From NCBI RefSeq assembly GCF_001713395.1, contig NZ_CP016450.1:372001-436000 (forward strand): a DNA stretch of 64,000 bases. Reading direction: 5' to 3'. Made by a program: the position numbers and the translations under genes. Below are positions 38,167 through 49,088 of the stretch, piece by piece. Under the pieces are notes generated by a model that ran no database searches, was not told where the DNA came from, and saw only the letters and a list, made by a program, of their open reading frames with translations. Each line of letters begins with the position of its first letter. The stretch's first letter is position 1. Origin of the DNA: Sinorhizobium sp. RAC02. GTDB lineage: Bacteria > Pseudomonadota > Alphaproteobacteria > Rhizobiales > Rhizobiaceae.

Positions 38167-39063
38167 TCAGAAGTTCCAGTTGCGCGCCTTGGCGACGATG
38201 AAATCCCTGAAAACCTTGAGCTTGGCGGAGTTCTTCATCTCGCTCGGATAGCAGAAATAGGTGTCGAAGGAGGGAATGTCCGCACTGACGGGCAGCTGTA
38301 GAAGTCCCGGATCACGTCCGACAATATAGTCCGGCAGCATCGCCACGCCGATGCCGAGCAGGCAGGCGCGCTTGATCGAGGTCTGGCTGTTGATCTGCAA
38401 GACGGACGGACGCGGATTGTCCGAATCGCGACCGGCGATTTCCAGCCAGTTGACGTCGAGCAGGTAGTTGGGGGCCGGCTCGCCGAAGGTGATGATCTTA
38501 TGGTTGTCGAGATCGTCGATCGACTGCGGCTCGCCGTAGCGGTTGATGTAGGAGGGGGCCGCATAGATATGCATGTGCACGGTGAACAGCCGGCGCTGGA
38601 TGAGATCCGATTGTTGCGGTTCCCGCAGCCGGATCGCGCAGTCGGCATGGCGCATGTTCACGTCCAGCTCCTCGTTGTCGAGGATGAGCTGCACCTGCAT
38701 GTCGGGATAGAGCGCCAGGAACTCCTGCACCTTGTCGGTCAGCCAGCCCTGGCCGAGACCGACCGTGGTGGTGATGCGCAGCTTGCCGCTTGGCTTTTCG
38801 GTGTTTTCGGTGAGCTGGACGCGCACGCTTTCCAGCTTCATCAGCACGTCGTGCGCGGTGCGATAGAGGATTTCGCCCTGCTCGGTGAGGATCAGGCCGC
38901 GGGCATGGCGGTGAAACAGCTTGATGCCGACATCCTGCTCCAGCGCACTCACCTGACGGCTGATGGCCGATTGCGAAAGATGCAGCTTGTCCGCCGCATG
39001 CGTGAACGAGCCCGCCTCGGCCGCGGCATGAAAAATCCGCAGCTTGTCCCAGTCGAGCGCCAT
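38167..39063 (-). CDS. lsrB: LysR-family regulator LsrB/VtlR
   Basis: The protein has 298 residues from the ATG at 39063, with GGGGGATAG just upstream; an ATG at 39075 would add four residues. The helix-turn-helix contains TAGSFTHAADKLHL-like residues (AGSFTHAADKLHLSQSAISR), followed by LFHRHARGLILTEQGE. The effector domain has Cys at 142, 234 and 271, possible redox sensors as proposed for LsrB of Sinorhizobium (memory). The trxB-lsrB-sRNA-arsR order is the known lsrB/vtlR context. It likely controls the adjacent sRNA genes. Confidence 0.87.
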   Translation of the reverse strand: MALDWDKLRIFHAAAEAGSFTHAADKLHLSQSAISRQVSALEQDVGIKLFHRHARGLILTEQGEILYRTAHDVLMKLESVRVQLTENTEKPSGKLRITTTVGLGQGWLTDKVQEFLALYPDMQVQLILDNEELDVNMRHADCAIRLREPQQSDLIQRRLFTVHMHIYAAPSYINRYGEPQSIDDLDNHKIITFGEPAPNYLLDVNWLEIAGRDSDNPRPSVLQINSQTSIKRACLLGIGVAMLPDYIVGRDPGLLQLPVSADIPSFDTYFCYPSEMKNSAKLKVFRDFIVAKARNWNF

Positions 39064-39175
39064 TCTATCCCCCATATGTCTGTGAGGCGGGGAGCGCTCG
39101 CTTCCCGCCTGGTCGCTGATCTTGCTGTTCCCACGTGGGCGGTCGGACTATGCCGCCGCCCTTTGTTGGCGGCTT

Positions 39176-40150
39176 CTACTCGGCCGCAATTGCGACAGGC
39201 ATATGACCTGCAAGGTACTTTTCGGTTTCCAGGGCCGCCATGCAGCCCATGCCGGCGGCCGTAACCGCCTGGCGATAGATGTCGTCGGTGACGTCGCCTG
39301 CGGCAAAAACGCCCGGCACGTCCGTCGCCGTGGAATCGGCCGCCGTCCACAAATAGCCGTTCGGCTTCTGGCGCAACTTGCCCTTGAACAGTTCGACCGC
39401 CGGCGCATGGCCGATCGCCACGAACACGCCGTCGATGGCGACGTCGCGCGTTTCGCCCGTCTTCACATTGCGCAGCTTCACACCGTTGACGGAAGCCGGC
39501 ATCGGCGGCTTGGGATCGGTGCCAAGATACTCGACGACCTCGTGGTCCCAGACGATCTTGACATTCTCCTTGGCGAACAGGCGCTCCTGGAGAATTTTTT
39601 CGGCGCGAAAACCGTCGCGGCGATGCACGACCGTCACGGTCTTGGCGAGGTTGGAAAGGTAGAGCGCTTCCTCGACGGCCGAGTTGCCGCCGCCGACGAC
39701 GATGACGTCCTTGTTGCGGTAGAAGAAGCCGTCGCAGGTGGCGCAGGCAGACACGCCAAAACCCATGAACTTGTGCTCGGTCTCGATGCCGAGCCACTTC
39801 GCCTTGGCGCCGGTGGCGATGATCAGTGCATCGGCCGTCCATTCGGTGCCGCTGTCGGTGGAGACGCGGAAGGGGCGTACGCTCATGTCGACATTGGTGA
39901 CGAGGTCGTTGACGATCTCGGCGCCGACATGCTCGGCCTGTTTGAGCATCTGCTCCATCATCCACGGGCCCTGAACCGGATCGGCGTAACCCGGGTAGTT
40001 TTCCACATCCGTGGTGATCATCAACTGGCCGCCCTGTTCCATGCCGGCAATCAGCACGGGCTCCAGCATGGCGCGGGCGGTATAGATGGCGGCGGTGTAG
40101 CCGGCGGGGCCGGAGCCTATGATCAGCACCTTGACGTGGCGGGCGGACAT
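39176..40150 (-). CDS. trxB: Thioredoxin reductase
   Basis: The protein has 324 residues from the ATG at 40150, with AAGGAACG upstream. FAD binding is seen in LIIGSGPAGYTAAIYTARAM. The redox disulfide is in ACATCDGFFY, and NADPH binding in VIVVGGGNSAVEEALYL. The C-terminal GVFAAGDVTDDIYRQAVTAAG is typical. It reduces thioredoxin in the cytoplasm. It is directly upstream of lsrB in the same orientation. Confidence 0.97.
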   Translation of the reverse strand: MSARHVKVLIIGSGPAGYTAAIYTARAMLEPVLIAGMEQGGQLMITTDVENYPGYADPVQGPWMMEQMLKQAEHVGAEIVNDLVTNVDMSVRPFRVSTDSGTEWTADALIIATGAKAKWLGIETEHKFMGFGVSACATCDGFFYRNKDVIVVGGGNSAVEEALYLSNLAKTVTVVHRRDGFRAEKILQERLFAKENVKIVWDHEVVEYLGTDPKPPMPASVNGVKLRNVKTGETRDVAIDGVFVAIGHAPAVELFKGKLRQKPNGYLWTAADSTATDVPGVFAAGDVTDDIYRQAVTAAGMGCMAALETEKYLAGHMPVAIAAE

Positions 40151-40397
40151 GGTCGTTCCTTCCGGGGCATCAGGCCCCAATGGGCCGACCGCGCGATTCC
40201 GCGCATGGCTCGGCTAATGTTCGTTGTTCAATATCCATTTATGAAGGGAGTGCACCGAGTTTCAAGTGTGCGCTGCGCTTTGCCAACAGGCAAGCGATCC
40301 CGCGTGACATATTTGTGCCTCTTGCAGTAACAATGTTGCGCTGATGCGGCGATTCGGGTCACTTGCGGTCGCCTTCCCGAAAGGTCTGTAAATTCCC

Positions 40398-40865
40398 ATG
40401 TTTCGTGCCGAACTCGACGCCATCGACATCCGTATCCTGAAAGAGCTTCAGGCCGATGGCCGGATGACCAATGTGGAGCTTGCGTCGCGCGCCGGCATTT
40501 CCGCGCCACCCTGTCTGCGCCGGGTGCGCAAGCTGGAGGAGGCCGGCATCATCGAGGGCTACACCGCGCTGCTGAACGCGCCGGCCCTCGGCTATGATCT
40601 CGTCGCTTTCTGCATGGTTGGCCTCAAGCACCAGTCGGAGGCGAACCTCAAGGCCTTTGCAGCCGCAACGGCGGAATGGCCGATGGTTCGCCAGGCCTGG
40701 ATGGTCTCCGGCGACAGCGATTTCCTGCTGCATTGCGTGGCCGAAAACCTCACCCGCTTCCAGGACTTCGTCATCGAGGAACTGACCGCCAACGCGCAGG
40801 TCGATACCGTGCGCACCATGCTGACGATCCGTCAGGTCAAGAAGGTCGGGCTGGTCGAACTCTGA
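40398..40865 (+). CDS. Lrp/AsnC-family regulator
   Basis: The protein has 155 residues: an N-terminal helix-turn-helix (MTNVELASRAGISAPPCLRR) and a RAM domain with MVSGDSDFLLHCVAENL. It is divergent from trxB. Its last 29 bases overlap the convergent end of the ELM1-family gene. The target is unknown; lrp next to trxB is a conserved rhizobial arrangement. Confidence 0.93.
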   Translation: MFRAELDAIDIRILKELQADGRMTNVELASRAGISAPPCLRRVRKLEEAGIIEGYTALLNAPALGYDLVAFCMVGLKHQSEANLKAFAAATAEWPMVRQAWMVSGDSDFLLHCVAENLTRFQDFVIEELTANAQVDTVRTMLTIRQVKKVGLVEL

Positions 40866-41820
40866 CATCCTGCCAGCGCGCGAGGATGTCTCGCGCGAGC
40901 CCCGGTGTCGAATTGACTGGGGCGTGCCGGCCGGTGGCGGGCGCCTCGGGAAAACGTCCTACGGCGGCCTCCTGCGAAAGCGCCGCAAGGAACCGGCCGA
41001 TCTTCGCATGCCCGCCCGAGGGATGGAAAACCTGCACGGGAACGCCCAGCGCTGCGGCTTCGCCGACCATGTTGGTCGAATCCGCGGTGACGACGATCTC
41101 GTCGGCCCAGGCGAGATAGGCGAGCAAGGGATTGTCTCCCGTGCCATCCCAGAAGAGCACGTTCGGCCGCTTGGCGAGGTCGGCAAGGGCCATCGCGAGG
41201 GGTGCTGGCGTTCGGCGCGAGACCGTGATCATCAGGGCGTTTCCTGCATCCAGCTTGGCCTCTAGGCCGCCGAGGAGACGGCTTACGTCGGCCTCGGAAA
41301 ACTGGTGATGCCGGCTGTCGCCGCCGATGAGCACGGCGACCCTTGGCTGGGGCAGGGAGGCAAGCCTGTCGGCCATTGCGTGGCGCCCCGTTTCCAGGCG
41401 CTCTGGCGACATCCGGTTCGGGGCTGTCGTGACGACGAGCACGTTCTCGCCGCGGGGTGCATCGTGCTGCTGTACGATGAGCAGGTCCGCCTTGTGCCGC
41501 CGCATGCGCGGATCCTTGAAGAGCACGCAGAAGGTTGTCGGCGACATGGATTTCAACGTTCTCAAATAGGCTACAGCCCGCCGGCCCGTCGCAAGGCAGA
41601 TATCCGGAAATGGTGGCGCAAGCGGCGAGTCGGGCTTTTCCGGTGCGTCCTTGGGATCGATCGGCCCCCAGGGCATCAGCCAGGCGAAGGGGCGGCGCGG
41701 TGCGACGCGGCGCAGAACGGGCGTTGCGCCCATGGCTTCGGCAAGCCCGACCAGCGGCTGTTCGTCGCCGGCCTTGCCGTCCGTCAGGACCCACACGGTG
41801 GGATGGGCGCTCGCCGCCAT
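40837..41820 (-). CDS. Mitochondrial fission ELM1-family protein
   Basis: The protein has 327 residues. It shows the ELM1/DUF1022 features VWVLTDGKAGDEQPLVGLAE, ICLATGRRAVAYLRTLK and the C-terminal VTADSTNMVGEAAALGVPV with FHPSGGHAKI. These proteins have a GT-B-like fold and are common in alphaproteobacteria; their role is unclear, perhaps in surface glycan synthesis. It is 1 base downstream of the double glycosyltransferase, supporting a glycan role. Confidence 0.9.
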   Translation of the reverse strand: MAASAHPTVWVLTDGKAGDEQPLVGLAEAMGATPVLRRVAPRRPFAWLMPWGPIDPKDAPEKPDSPLAPPFPDICLATGRRAVAYLRTLKSMSPTTFCVLFKDPRMRRHKADLLIVQQHDAPRGENVLVVTTAPNRMSPERLETGRHAMADRLASLPQPRVAVLIGGDSRHHQFSEADVSRLLGGLEAKLDAGNALMITVSRRTPAPLAMALADLAKRPNVLFWDGTGDNPLLAYLAWADEIVVTADSTNMVGEAAALGVPVQVFHPSGGHAKIGRFLAALSQEAAVGRFPEAPATGRHAPVNSTPGLARDILARWQDVRVRPARPS

Positions 41821-41821
41821 C

Positions 41822-44044
41822 TCAGCGCTGTGGCTCCGCCATCAGCCTCTGATAGGCAGAAAATTCCTTCTCCAGCATTTGCGCTGTCGTGAAATTCGCC
41901 AGGACATGTTCGCGGCCACGCTGTCCCATCGCTGCCAGCCGATCCGGGTCGGCGAGCGCGTCGCTCAGGGCCGCTGCCAGGGCGGCAACATCCCCGGGCG
42001 GCACAAGCCAGCCGGTTTCGCCCGGCAGGACGGTTTCCAGGCTGCCGCCATGGTTTGTGGCGATGACGGGCGTTCCCATCGCCTGGGCCTCGATTGCGGC
42101 ACGGCCGAAGGCTTCCGGGTCCGTAGAGGTGGATACGGCGAGGTCGGCCGCGGCGAGGATGGCGGGCACGTCGCGCCGGCTGCCGGTGAAATGGAGCCGG
42201 CCTCCGAGGCCGAGACGGGCACTGTCGCGCTGCAATTCGCCCACTAGCGTGTCCGAGCCGCCGCCGATGAAGGCGAGTCGCAGGTCGGGCCGGTCAAGAC
42301 GGGCGGCGGCTTCCACGAGCACAGCATGCCCTTTCCATCGGGTGACACGGCCGACTATTACCACCAGCGGCCCGGTTGCGGTCGCTCCGAGTTCGGCCCG
42401 CAGAGCCGCACGGGTTTCGGCGGAAATGCTCGCAGGGTCGAAGAGCGCCGGCTCGACGCCGCGGGGTGCGACGACCACGCGAGCTTCCGGAAAACCGTAA
42501 ACCTCGGTGATGTGCCGGCGGATGAACTGCGAATTCGCGATGACGAGGGGGGCGCGCAACATGGCGCTGTTGTAGAAGCGTTTCAGGGCATTGCCGTGGC
42601 TATAGACGCCGTGAAAGGTCGTGATGAAATGCACCGGCCGTTTCGCTAGGTGCCGCGCCAGCAGGCCGACCCAGGCCGGCACGCGGCTTCGGGCATGGAC
42701 GATGTCGATGTCTTCCGCGTCGACGAGACGTGCGATGGCGCGGGCGGCCGAAATAGCGGCGAAGGGCGATTTCTTACCGACCGTAATTGCAACATGCCGG
42801 GCGCCGGCAGCCTCTGCGGCCGCGACCAACGGTCCGCCGGCACTGGCGATCCAGTTTACCACGCCGAGGGTACCGAGATGGCCGGCCATTTCCACCGCGC
42901 TGCGCTCCACGCCGCCATCGCCCAGAGCCGGCAGGAGTTGGATGATGCGCGGTGCCAGGACCTCTCCGCGGCGCACGGCAAAATCCCTGATCTTTCGCTG
43001 CCAGGTCTGTTCACGGGCGTGCCGGGCCGCGTTTTCGCCGAGGCGCTCGCGCAGGGCGCGGTCGCCGAGCAACCTGTCCAGCGCCGCCGTCACCGACGCG
43101 CCGTCGGCACCCTCGCACAGCAGGCCCGTCTCGCCGTCGAGCACGGCGTCAGAGGCGCCGCCATCGCGACCGGCAAGGCTCGGCACGCCATGCCAGGCGG
43201 CTTCGAGATAGACGAGGCCGAACCCCTCGACGGAACTGCCCTCGCGGCGGGCCGGCATGGCGAAGACATCCGCCAGTTGGAGAAGAGCGGCCTTGTCATC
43301 CTCCGACACGCGGCCGTGAAACACCACGGCATCCTCGACACCGGCCTCCCGCGCGAGGCTTTCCAGTCGCGCGCGATCCGCGCCGTCGCCAGCGACGTGG
43401 AGTTTCAGGCCGGGATAAGCAGGGCTGAGTTTCGCCGCAGCCTCGATCAGCGTGTCAACGCCCTTGCGTGGCTCCAGCCGGCAGAGCGTCACGATTTGCA
43501 ATCCGTCGCCATAGAGCGTTCGCAGCGCCGCCACCCGTTCCGGACCGGCGTCCGCCTGAGCAGGAACGGTAGGCGTGACGACACGCAGCCGCTCGCCCTT
43601 CACGTAAGGGGCCGCGCGGTCGGCGGTGAAGCTGGAATTGGCGATGACATCCGTCGCGTTCGCCATGGCCGCGCGGATGCGCTCGGCCTTGCGCGGAGAG
43701 GGTATTGCCGGGAACTCCATGCCGTGGGCGAGCACGGTAATCGGGACGGCGACGGCGCCGAGGTTTTCGACGCTTTTCCATGTATCGGCGATGATCTGGT
43801 CGAAGGCGCCGGAGCGGATGAGTTTCTCCGCGGCGCGCGCCTTGCGCCAGCGCCTCAGCGGTTTCCAGCCGGAAAAGCGCGTGATGCGGTATGACCGCTT
43901 TGAATCCGCCGCGTCCGCTTTACCATCGGCGAGAACCGTGACCGTGTGCCCGCTTTCCTGCAAGGCGAGCGCCATCGACCCAATCATGTTTTCGATCCCG
44001 CCAACGTCAGGCGGGAAACATTGCGTCAGTATAAGGATGTTCAT
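41822..44044 (-). CDS. Double-domain GT4 glycosyltransferase
   Basis: The protein has 740 residues holding two full GT-B glycosyltransferases in tandem. Domain 1 (about 1-365) begins MNILILTQCFPPDVGGIENM and has LCRLEPRKGVDTLIEAAAKL and GFGLVYLEAAWHGVPSLA. Domain 2 (about 368-740) begins IIQLLPALGDGGVERSAVEM and has VGRVTRWKGHAVLVEAAARL and AFGRAAIEAQAMGTPVIATNHGG. It probably adds two sugars in sequence to a lipopolysaccharide or polysaccharide. The two halves differ too much for a recent duplication, so a gene fusion is likely. Confidence 0.92.
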   Translation of the reverse strand: MNILILTQCFPPDVGGIENMIGSMALALQESGHTVTVLADGKADAADSKRSYRITRFSGWKPLRRWRKARAAEKLIRSGAFDQIIADTWKSVENLGAVAVPITVLAHGMEFPAIPSPRKAERIRAAMANATDVIANSSFTADRAAPYVKGERLRVVTPTVPAQADAGPERVAALRTLYGDGLQIVTLCRLEPRKGVDTLIEAAAKLSPAYPGLKLHVAGDGADRARLESLAREAGVEDAVVFHGRVSEDDKAALLQLADVFAMPARREGSSVEGFGLVYLEAAWHGVPSLAGRDGGASDAVLDGETGLLCEGADGASVTAALDRLLGDRALRERLGENAARHAREQTWQRKIRDFAVRRGEVLAPRIIQLLPALGDGGVERSAVEMAGHLGTLGVVNWIASAGGPLVAAAEAAGARHVAITVGKKSPFAAISAARAIARLVDAEDIDIVHARSRVPAWVGLLARHLAKRPVHFITTFHGVYSHGNALKRFYNSAMLRAPLVIANSQFIRRHITEVYGFPEARVVVAPRGVEPALFDPASISAETRAALRAELGATATGPLVVIVGRVTRWKGHAVLVEAAARLDRPDLRLAFIGGGSDTLVGELQRDSARLGLGGRLHFTGSRRDVPAILAAADLAVSTSTDPEAFGRAAIEAQAMGTPVIATNHGGSLETVLPGETGWLVPPGDVAALAAALSDALADPDRLAAMGQRGREHVLANFTTAQMLEKEFSAYQRLMAEPQR

Positions 44045-44173
44045 CGTATAATAGGCTGTCGGAGTTCGATGGGGCTGCCCCCACGCGGGAGGGTGGGGGT
44101 ATGTTTCGCAGAACTCCTATCACCGCGGGCCGATATGGTCTATGGAGTCGCGCGCGACAGGAGACGATGACGA

Positions 44174-44905
44174 ATGCAGACGATAGCATGCATGAAATGG
44201 GGCACGAGATATCCGGCGGATTATGTCAACCGCTTGTGGTCCATGATCAAGCGCAACACCGTTCGCCCGACCCGGCTCGTTTGTTTTACGGAAGATGCCA
44301 CCGGCATCGACCCGGCGGTCGCTGTCTTCCCGCTGCCGGCGATCAACATTCCCGAGCGCGTCGCCTGGAAGCCGTGGCGCAAGATCTCGCTGTGGCAAGC
44401 GCCACTGGCCGATCTGGAGGGTGATGTGCTGTTCGTCGATCTCGACGTAGTCATCACTGGGCCACTCGACGACTTTTTCGACTATGCGCCGGGCCGGTTC
44501 TGCATCGCGGAAAACTGGACGCAGCTTGGTAAGGGTATCGGCAACACCTCTGTCTATCGTTGGACCGTCGGCACCAACACGCACATTTTCGACGATTTCA
44601 TCCGCGACCCGGATGCCAAGGTCAACAAGCACATCATCTCTCAGCGCTACGTCTCCGCCGCTGCCGAGGGCATGACCTATTGGCCGGGCGAATGGTGCGT
44701 TAGCTTCAAGCATACGCTTTTGCCGCGCTGGCCGCTGAACTTCTTCAAGGACGTGCCGCTGCCGTCGGCGACGCGCATCGTCGCCTTTACCGGTAAACCG
44801 GACCCCGACGAGGCCGTAGTCGGCGAATGGCCGGTCAAGGCGTGGTGGAAGAAGGCCTACAAGCACGTCCGGCCGACAAAGTGGATCGACGAGAACTGGC
44901 GTTAG
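44174..44905 (+). CDS. Glycosyltransferase with DxD motif
   Basis: The protein has 243 residues. A GT-A type DLDVVI motif lies near residue 93 (VLFVDLDVVITGPLDDFF). CMKWGTRYPADYVNRLW opens the chain, and WPGEWCVSFKH lies near residue 175. It resembles small glycosyltransferases of rhizobial surface polysaccharide clusters. The stop codon overlaps the fcl stop on the other strand by two bases. The sugar donor is unknown. Confidence 0.85.
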   Translation: MQTIACMKWGTRYPADYVNRLWSMIKRNTVRPTRLVCFTEDATGIDPAVAVFPLPAINIPERVAWKPWRKISLWQAPLADLEGDVLFVDLDVVITGPLDDFFDYAPGRFCIAENWTQLGKGIGNTSVYRWTVGTNTHIFDDFIRDPDAKVNKHIISQRYVSAAAEGMTYWPGEWCVSFKHTLLPRWPLNFFKDVPLPSATRIVAFTGKPDPDEAVVGEWPVKAWWKKAYKHVRPTKWIDENWR

Positions 44906-45834
44906 CGCACGTTCTCAAGATACCACTGATAGGCGCGGGAAATGCCTTCGCGCAGGTTTGTGGTCGGCTTCCAGCCCAGGCACGCTAGCTTTTCGTTCGA
45001 CATCAGCTTGCGCGGCGTGCCGTCCGGTTTTGAGGGATCGGTCTCGATCCGGCCTTCAAAGCCGACGACGCCTGCGATGAGTTTCATCAAGTCGAGAATC
45101 GGGATGTCTTCGCCCGAGCCGACATTGATGTGCTCATAGTCCTCATAGTTCTTCAGGATGAAGACCAGCGCATCGGCGCAATCCTCGCTGAACAGGAATT
45201 CTCGGCGCGGCGTGCCTGAACCCCAGATCGTCACATGATCGAGACCGGCAAGCTTTGCCTCATGCGCCTTGCGGATGAGCGCCGGCACGACATGGCTGGT
45301 CTGGAGGTCGAAATTGTCGTGCGGGCCATAAAGGTTGGTCGGCATGGCGGAGATGAAGCGGGCACCATGCTGCTTCATATAGGCCTGACACAGCTTGATG
45401 CCGGCGATCTTGGCGATCGCGTACCACTCGTTGGTCGGCTCTAGGTCGCCGGTGAGCAGTGCGTTTTCCTTGATCGGTTGCGGCGCGAATTTCGGGTAGA
45501 TGCAACTCGAGCCGAGGAACAGCAGCTTCTCGACACCCGCCTCGTGGGCGGATTTAATGACGTTCAGCTCCATCGTCAGGTTGCGCTGGAGGAACTCTAC
45601 CGGGTTGCGGTCATTGGCGAGGATGCCGCCGACCTTGGCGGCCGCCATGACCACGGCGTGCGGCCGGTGTTCTGCGAGGAAGCGCTCGACATCGGATCGT
45701 TCTTCGAGATCGACCGCGTCACGCTGGGCGAAGAGAACTTCGCAGTTCTCCGCTTCCAGCCGCCTGGCGACGGCGCTGCCGACCATGCCGCGATGGCCGG
45801 CGACCCAGACGCGTTTTCCCGTGAGCTCATACAT
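44902..45834 (-). CDS. fcl: GDP-L-fucose synthase
   Basis: The protein has 310 residues, a short-chain epimerase/reductase. NADP binding is in VWVAGHRGMVGSAVARRLE. The catalytic Tyr and Lys are in WYAIAKIAGIKLCQAY, and the Ser in LFLGSSCIYPK. It converts GDP-4-keto-6-deoxymannose to GDP-L-fucose. The start lies 1 base after the gmd stop, so both are translated together. Confidence 0.96.
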   Translation of the reverse strand: MYELTGKRVWVAGHRGMVGSAVARRLEAENCEVLFAQRDAVDLEERSDVERFLAEHRPHAVVMAAAKVGGILANDRNPVEFLQRNLTMELNVIKSAHEAGVEKLLFLGSSCIYPKFAPQPIKENALLTGDLEPTNEWYAIAKIAGIKLCQAYMKQHGARFISAMPTNLYGPHDNFDLQTSHVVPALIRKAHEAKLAGLDHVTIWGSGTPRREFLFSEDCADALVFILKNYEDYEHINVGSGEDIPILDLMKLIAGVVGFEGRIETDPSKPDGTPRKLMSNEKLACLGWKPTTNLREGISRAYQWYLENVR

Positions 45835-45835
45835 G

Positions 45836-46960
<1,125 letters not shown>

Positions 46961-46987
46961 TCAACCGCCGAATCCGGACGGCCGATC

Positions 46988-48112
46988 TTATCGCGCGAGC
47001 AGGCCGGCGATACGGTTCTTCAGGTGAAGCGCCTCGCGGAAGGCAAAATCGCCTGCCGTCAACAGCAGATGGCCCTTGCGCGATGCGCGCTGGCTCTTCA
47101 GTATGGCCGTGCCGTTGCCGCGCGCCGCTGTGCCGTTTTTGGCGACGACATTGGCGATCAGCGTGAGGATATTGTGGTCTTCCAGCACGCGGCGGCGCGC
47201 TTCGATAATGGCAGGCCGGCGCTTCTCGTATTCGCCGTTATCGATCGCCGCGCGCATGATGGCGAACGCCTCGTCCGGCTTGCGGATGTCGATAGCAATA
47301 AAACTTTCGGCCGGGAAATAATCGGCGGCATTCGGCGCGCCGAAATAGAAGGGCAGCGACAGGCCGAGGAAAGGGTCGGCGAGCTTTTCGGTGAAATGGT
47401 GTGGGGCGAGGTGGTTCTCGATCGCCAGATGATACTTGTAGGGATCGATCGCTTCAGCCTTGTCGTCGACCGGTCGATGGCCACGGCCGAAAACGTCGAG
47501 GTCGGGCATGCGCGCCGCCATCGCCTGCGTGAAGTCGTAACGCAGCCGGTGCAGAGTGTGGCCCTGCCGCTTGGTCGAGCAGACGGTGCCGACAACTTTC
47601 GTCTTTTCCGGGAAGTGCTTGGCAATTTCATCTGCCGTCATCAGGTGCTGGCTGCCGTTGCCGTAGAACCAGCGCAGGCCCGCCTGGCTATAGACCCGGC
47701 CGAGGTGGCGGAGCGCAAAGGGCTCCTGGCTCGTCACCACATGGCCGAACTGCCGTGTATAGGCGCGACTGTAAATCTTGATGCCGGAAGGCTCCGTTGT
47801 AAAGAGGATGGTGTTTTGCGGCGCACAGGCGAGCTCTTCCACCCGTATCGGGCGGCGTTCGCCGCCTGCCGGGGGCATGTTCTCGTAGACCGCCAGCCAA
47901 TCGTAGTCGCGCGCATCCGGATCGAAGGTAAAGGTCATGCCGTGGCGTTGCGCAAAGCCCGCCGAAAGCTGCCGGGCGAGCGGGCTTATGCCATGCGCCC
48001 GGTTGATCGGGCCCATGACCTTGACCACGGTGGCGACGCGGCCGCCACCGGTCTGACTATTGTCTTCTTCGGAAAGAATAGCAGTTCTCCTTCGAACGGC
48101 CGCTGCTATCAT
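46988..48112 (-). CDS. GT10-family fucosyltransferase
   Basis: The protein has 374 residues. The alpha-1,3-fucosyltransferase motif is clear near residue 225: [19 protein letters not shown], then [21 protein letters not shown]. An RPVDDK segment precedes it. The donor GDP-fucose comes from gmd and fcl next door. The ATG at 48112 overlaps the greA stop (ATGA), but the first 32 residues look unlike the family, so a later start near MGPINRAHG is possible. The acceptor is unknown. Confidence 0.88.
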   Translation of the reverse strand: MIAAAVRRRTAILSEEDNSQTGGGRVATVVKVMGPINRAHGISPLARQLSAGFAQRHGMTFTFDPDARDYDWLAVYENMPPAGGERRPIRVEELACAPQNTILFTTEPSGIKIYSRAYTRQFGHVVTSQEPFALRHLGRVYSQAGLRWFYGNGSQHLMTADEIAKHFPEKTKVVGTVCSTKRQGHTLHRLRYDFTQAMAARMPDLDVFGRGHRPVDDKAEAIDPYKYHLAIENHLAPHHFTEKLADPFLGLSLPFYFGAPNAADYFPAESFIAIDIRKPDEAFAIMRAAIDNGEYEKRRPAIIEARRRVLEDHNILTLIANVVAKNGTAARGNGTAILKSQRASRKGHLLLTAGDFAFREALHLKNRIAGLLAR

Positions 48113-48585
48113 CCCCAGGTGATGGCGAGGATTTCGTAGGCCTTGGAGCCGCCGGGTGCGTTCACTTCGATCGATTCGCCGACTTCCTTGCCGATCAGCG
48201 CGCGGGCGATGGGCGAGGAGATGGAAATGCGGCCCTGCTTCACGTCGGCTTCCTGGTCGCCGACGATCTGGTAGACCTTCTCTTCCTCGGTGTCCTCATC
48301 CATGAGTTTGACCTTGGCGCCGAACTTGATTGTCGAGCCCGACATCTTGGAGAGATCGATGACCTCCGCACGCGCGACAAAGTCTTCAAGTTCGCCGATA
48401 CGGCCTTCATTATGGCTCTGGGCTTCCTTGGCGGCGTGATACTCGGCGTTTTCCGACAGGTCGCCATGGGCGCGCGCTTCGGCAATCGCTTCAATGATTC
48501 TCGGACGCTCTTCCTGCTGACGCCAGCGCAGTTCTTCCTGCAGCTTGACGAAACCGCCGTGAGTCATCGGTACCTTTTCAACCAT
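48109..48585 (-). CDS. greA: Transcription elongation factor GreA
   Basis: The protein has 158 residues from the ATG at 48585; the longer open frame has no family likeness. An N-terminal coiled coil holds [16 protein letters not shown] with the acidic tip, and the C-terminal domain contains [18 protein letters not shown]. It rescues backtracked RNA polymerase. The GT10 gene overlaps its stop by 4 bases. Confidence 0.96.
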   Translation of the reverse strand: MVEKVPMTHGGFVKLQEELRWRQQEERPRIIEAIAEARAHGDLSENAEYHAAKEAQSHNEGRIGELEDFVARAEVIDLSKMSGSTIKFGAKVKLMDEDTEEEKVYQIVGDQEADVKQGRISISSPIARALIGKEVGESIEVNAPGGSKAYEILAITWG

Positions 48586-48814
48586 TTTATCCCGTCCTTC
48601 AGCCCACGCCACCCAGGCTCCCGCCCGCGCGAACGCAAAAGAAAACGGTCTCCGGAGAAGAATCCCCGGAACCGTCGAAAGCATTTGAACGGTCCTTATA
48701 GCAGATTGCGTCGGCCGAAAGCCAGTTTTTTCGCCGCAGGGGAGCATCCGCCCACAGCGGATCGGGAACAATCGCCCGGTGGCATCGTTAGCTAGGGATC
48801 GCGGGAGGCGTGTA

Positions 48815-49078
48815 ATGACGATCGGCAATTCTGTGAATCTCGAAGGCCGGATCAACGCGCATCGGCGTCTGCTTGTCGAGCTGCTTTCGGTGATTGCCGC
48901 AATTCCCGAGGCGCGCGAGGCGTTGATGGCCATGGCGCGCGACAGCGAAACGGTTTCCGACCACGAGGAAGATCCGGGCATCGAGCCCGATGCCACCTTC
49001 GCCGCTCAGCAGATCGCCGACGATGAAATCCGTGCGATCCTGAAGGATGCGATGGCCCGCCTCCAAAACAAGCTATGA
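48815..49078 (+). CDS. Small helical protein of unknown function
   Basis: The protein has 87 residues from the ATG at 48815, with GGGAGGCG upstream. It is rich in Ala, Glu and Leu and mostly helical ([20 protein letters not shown]), with an acidic middle ([11 protein letters not shown]). It is the first of three closely spaced plus-strand genes ending in an SDR. It is unrecognised. Confidence 0.7.
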   Translation: MTIGNSVNLEGRINAHRRLLVELLSVIAAIPEAREALMAMARDSETVSDHEEDPGIEPDATFAAQQIADDEIRAILKDAMARLQNKL

Positions 49079-49088
49079 GGACAAGATC

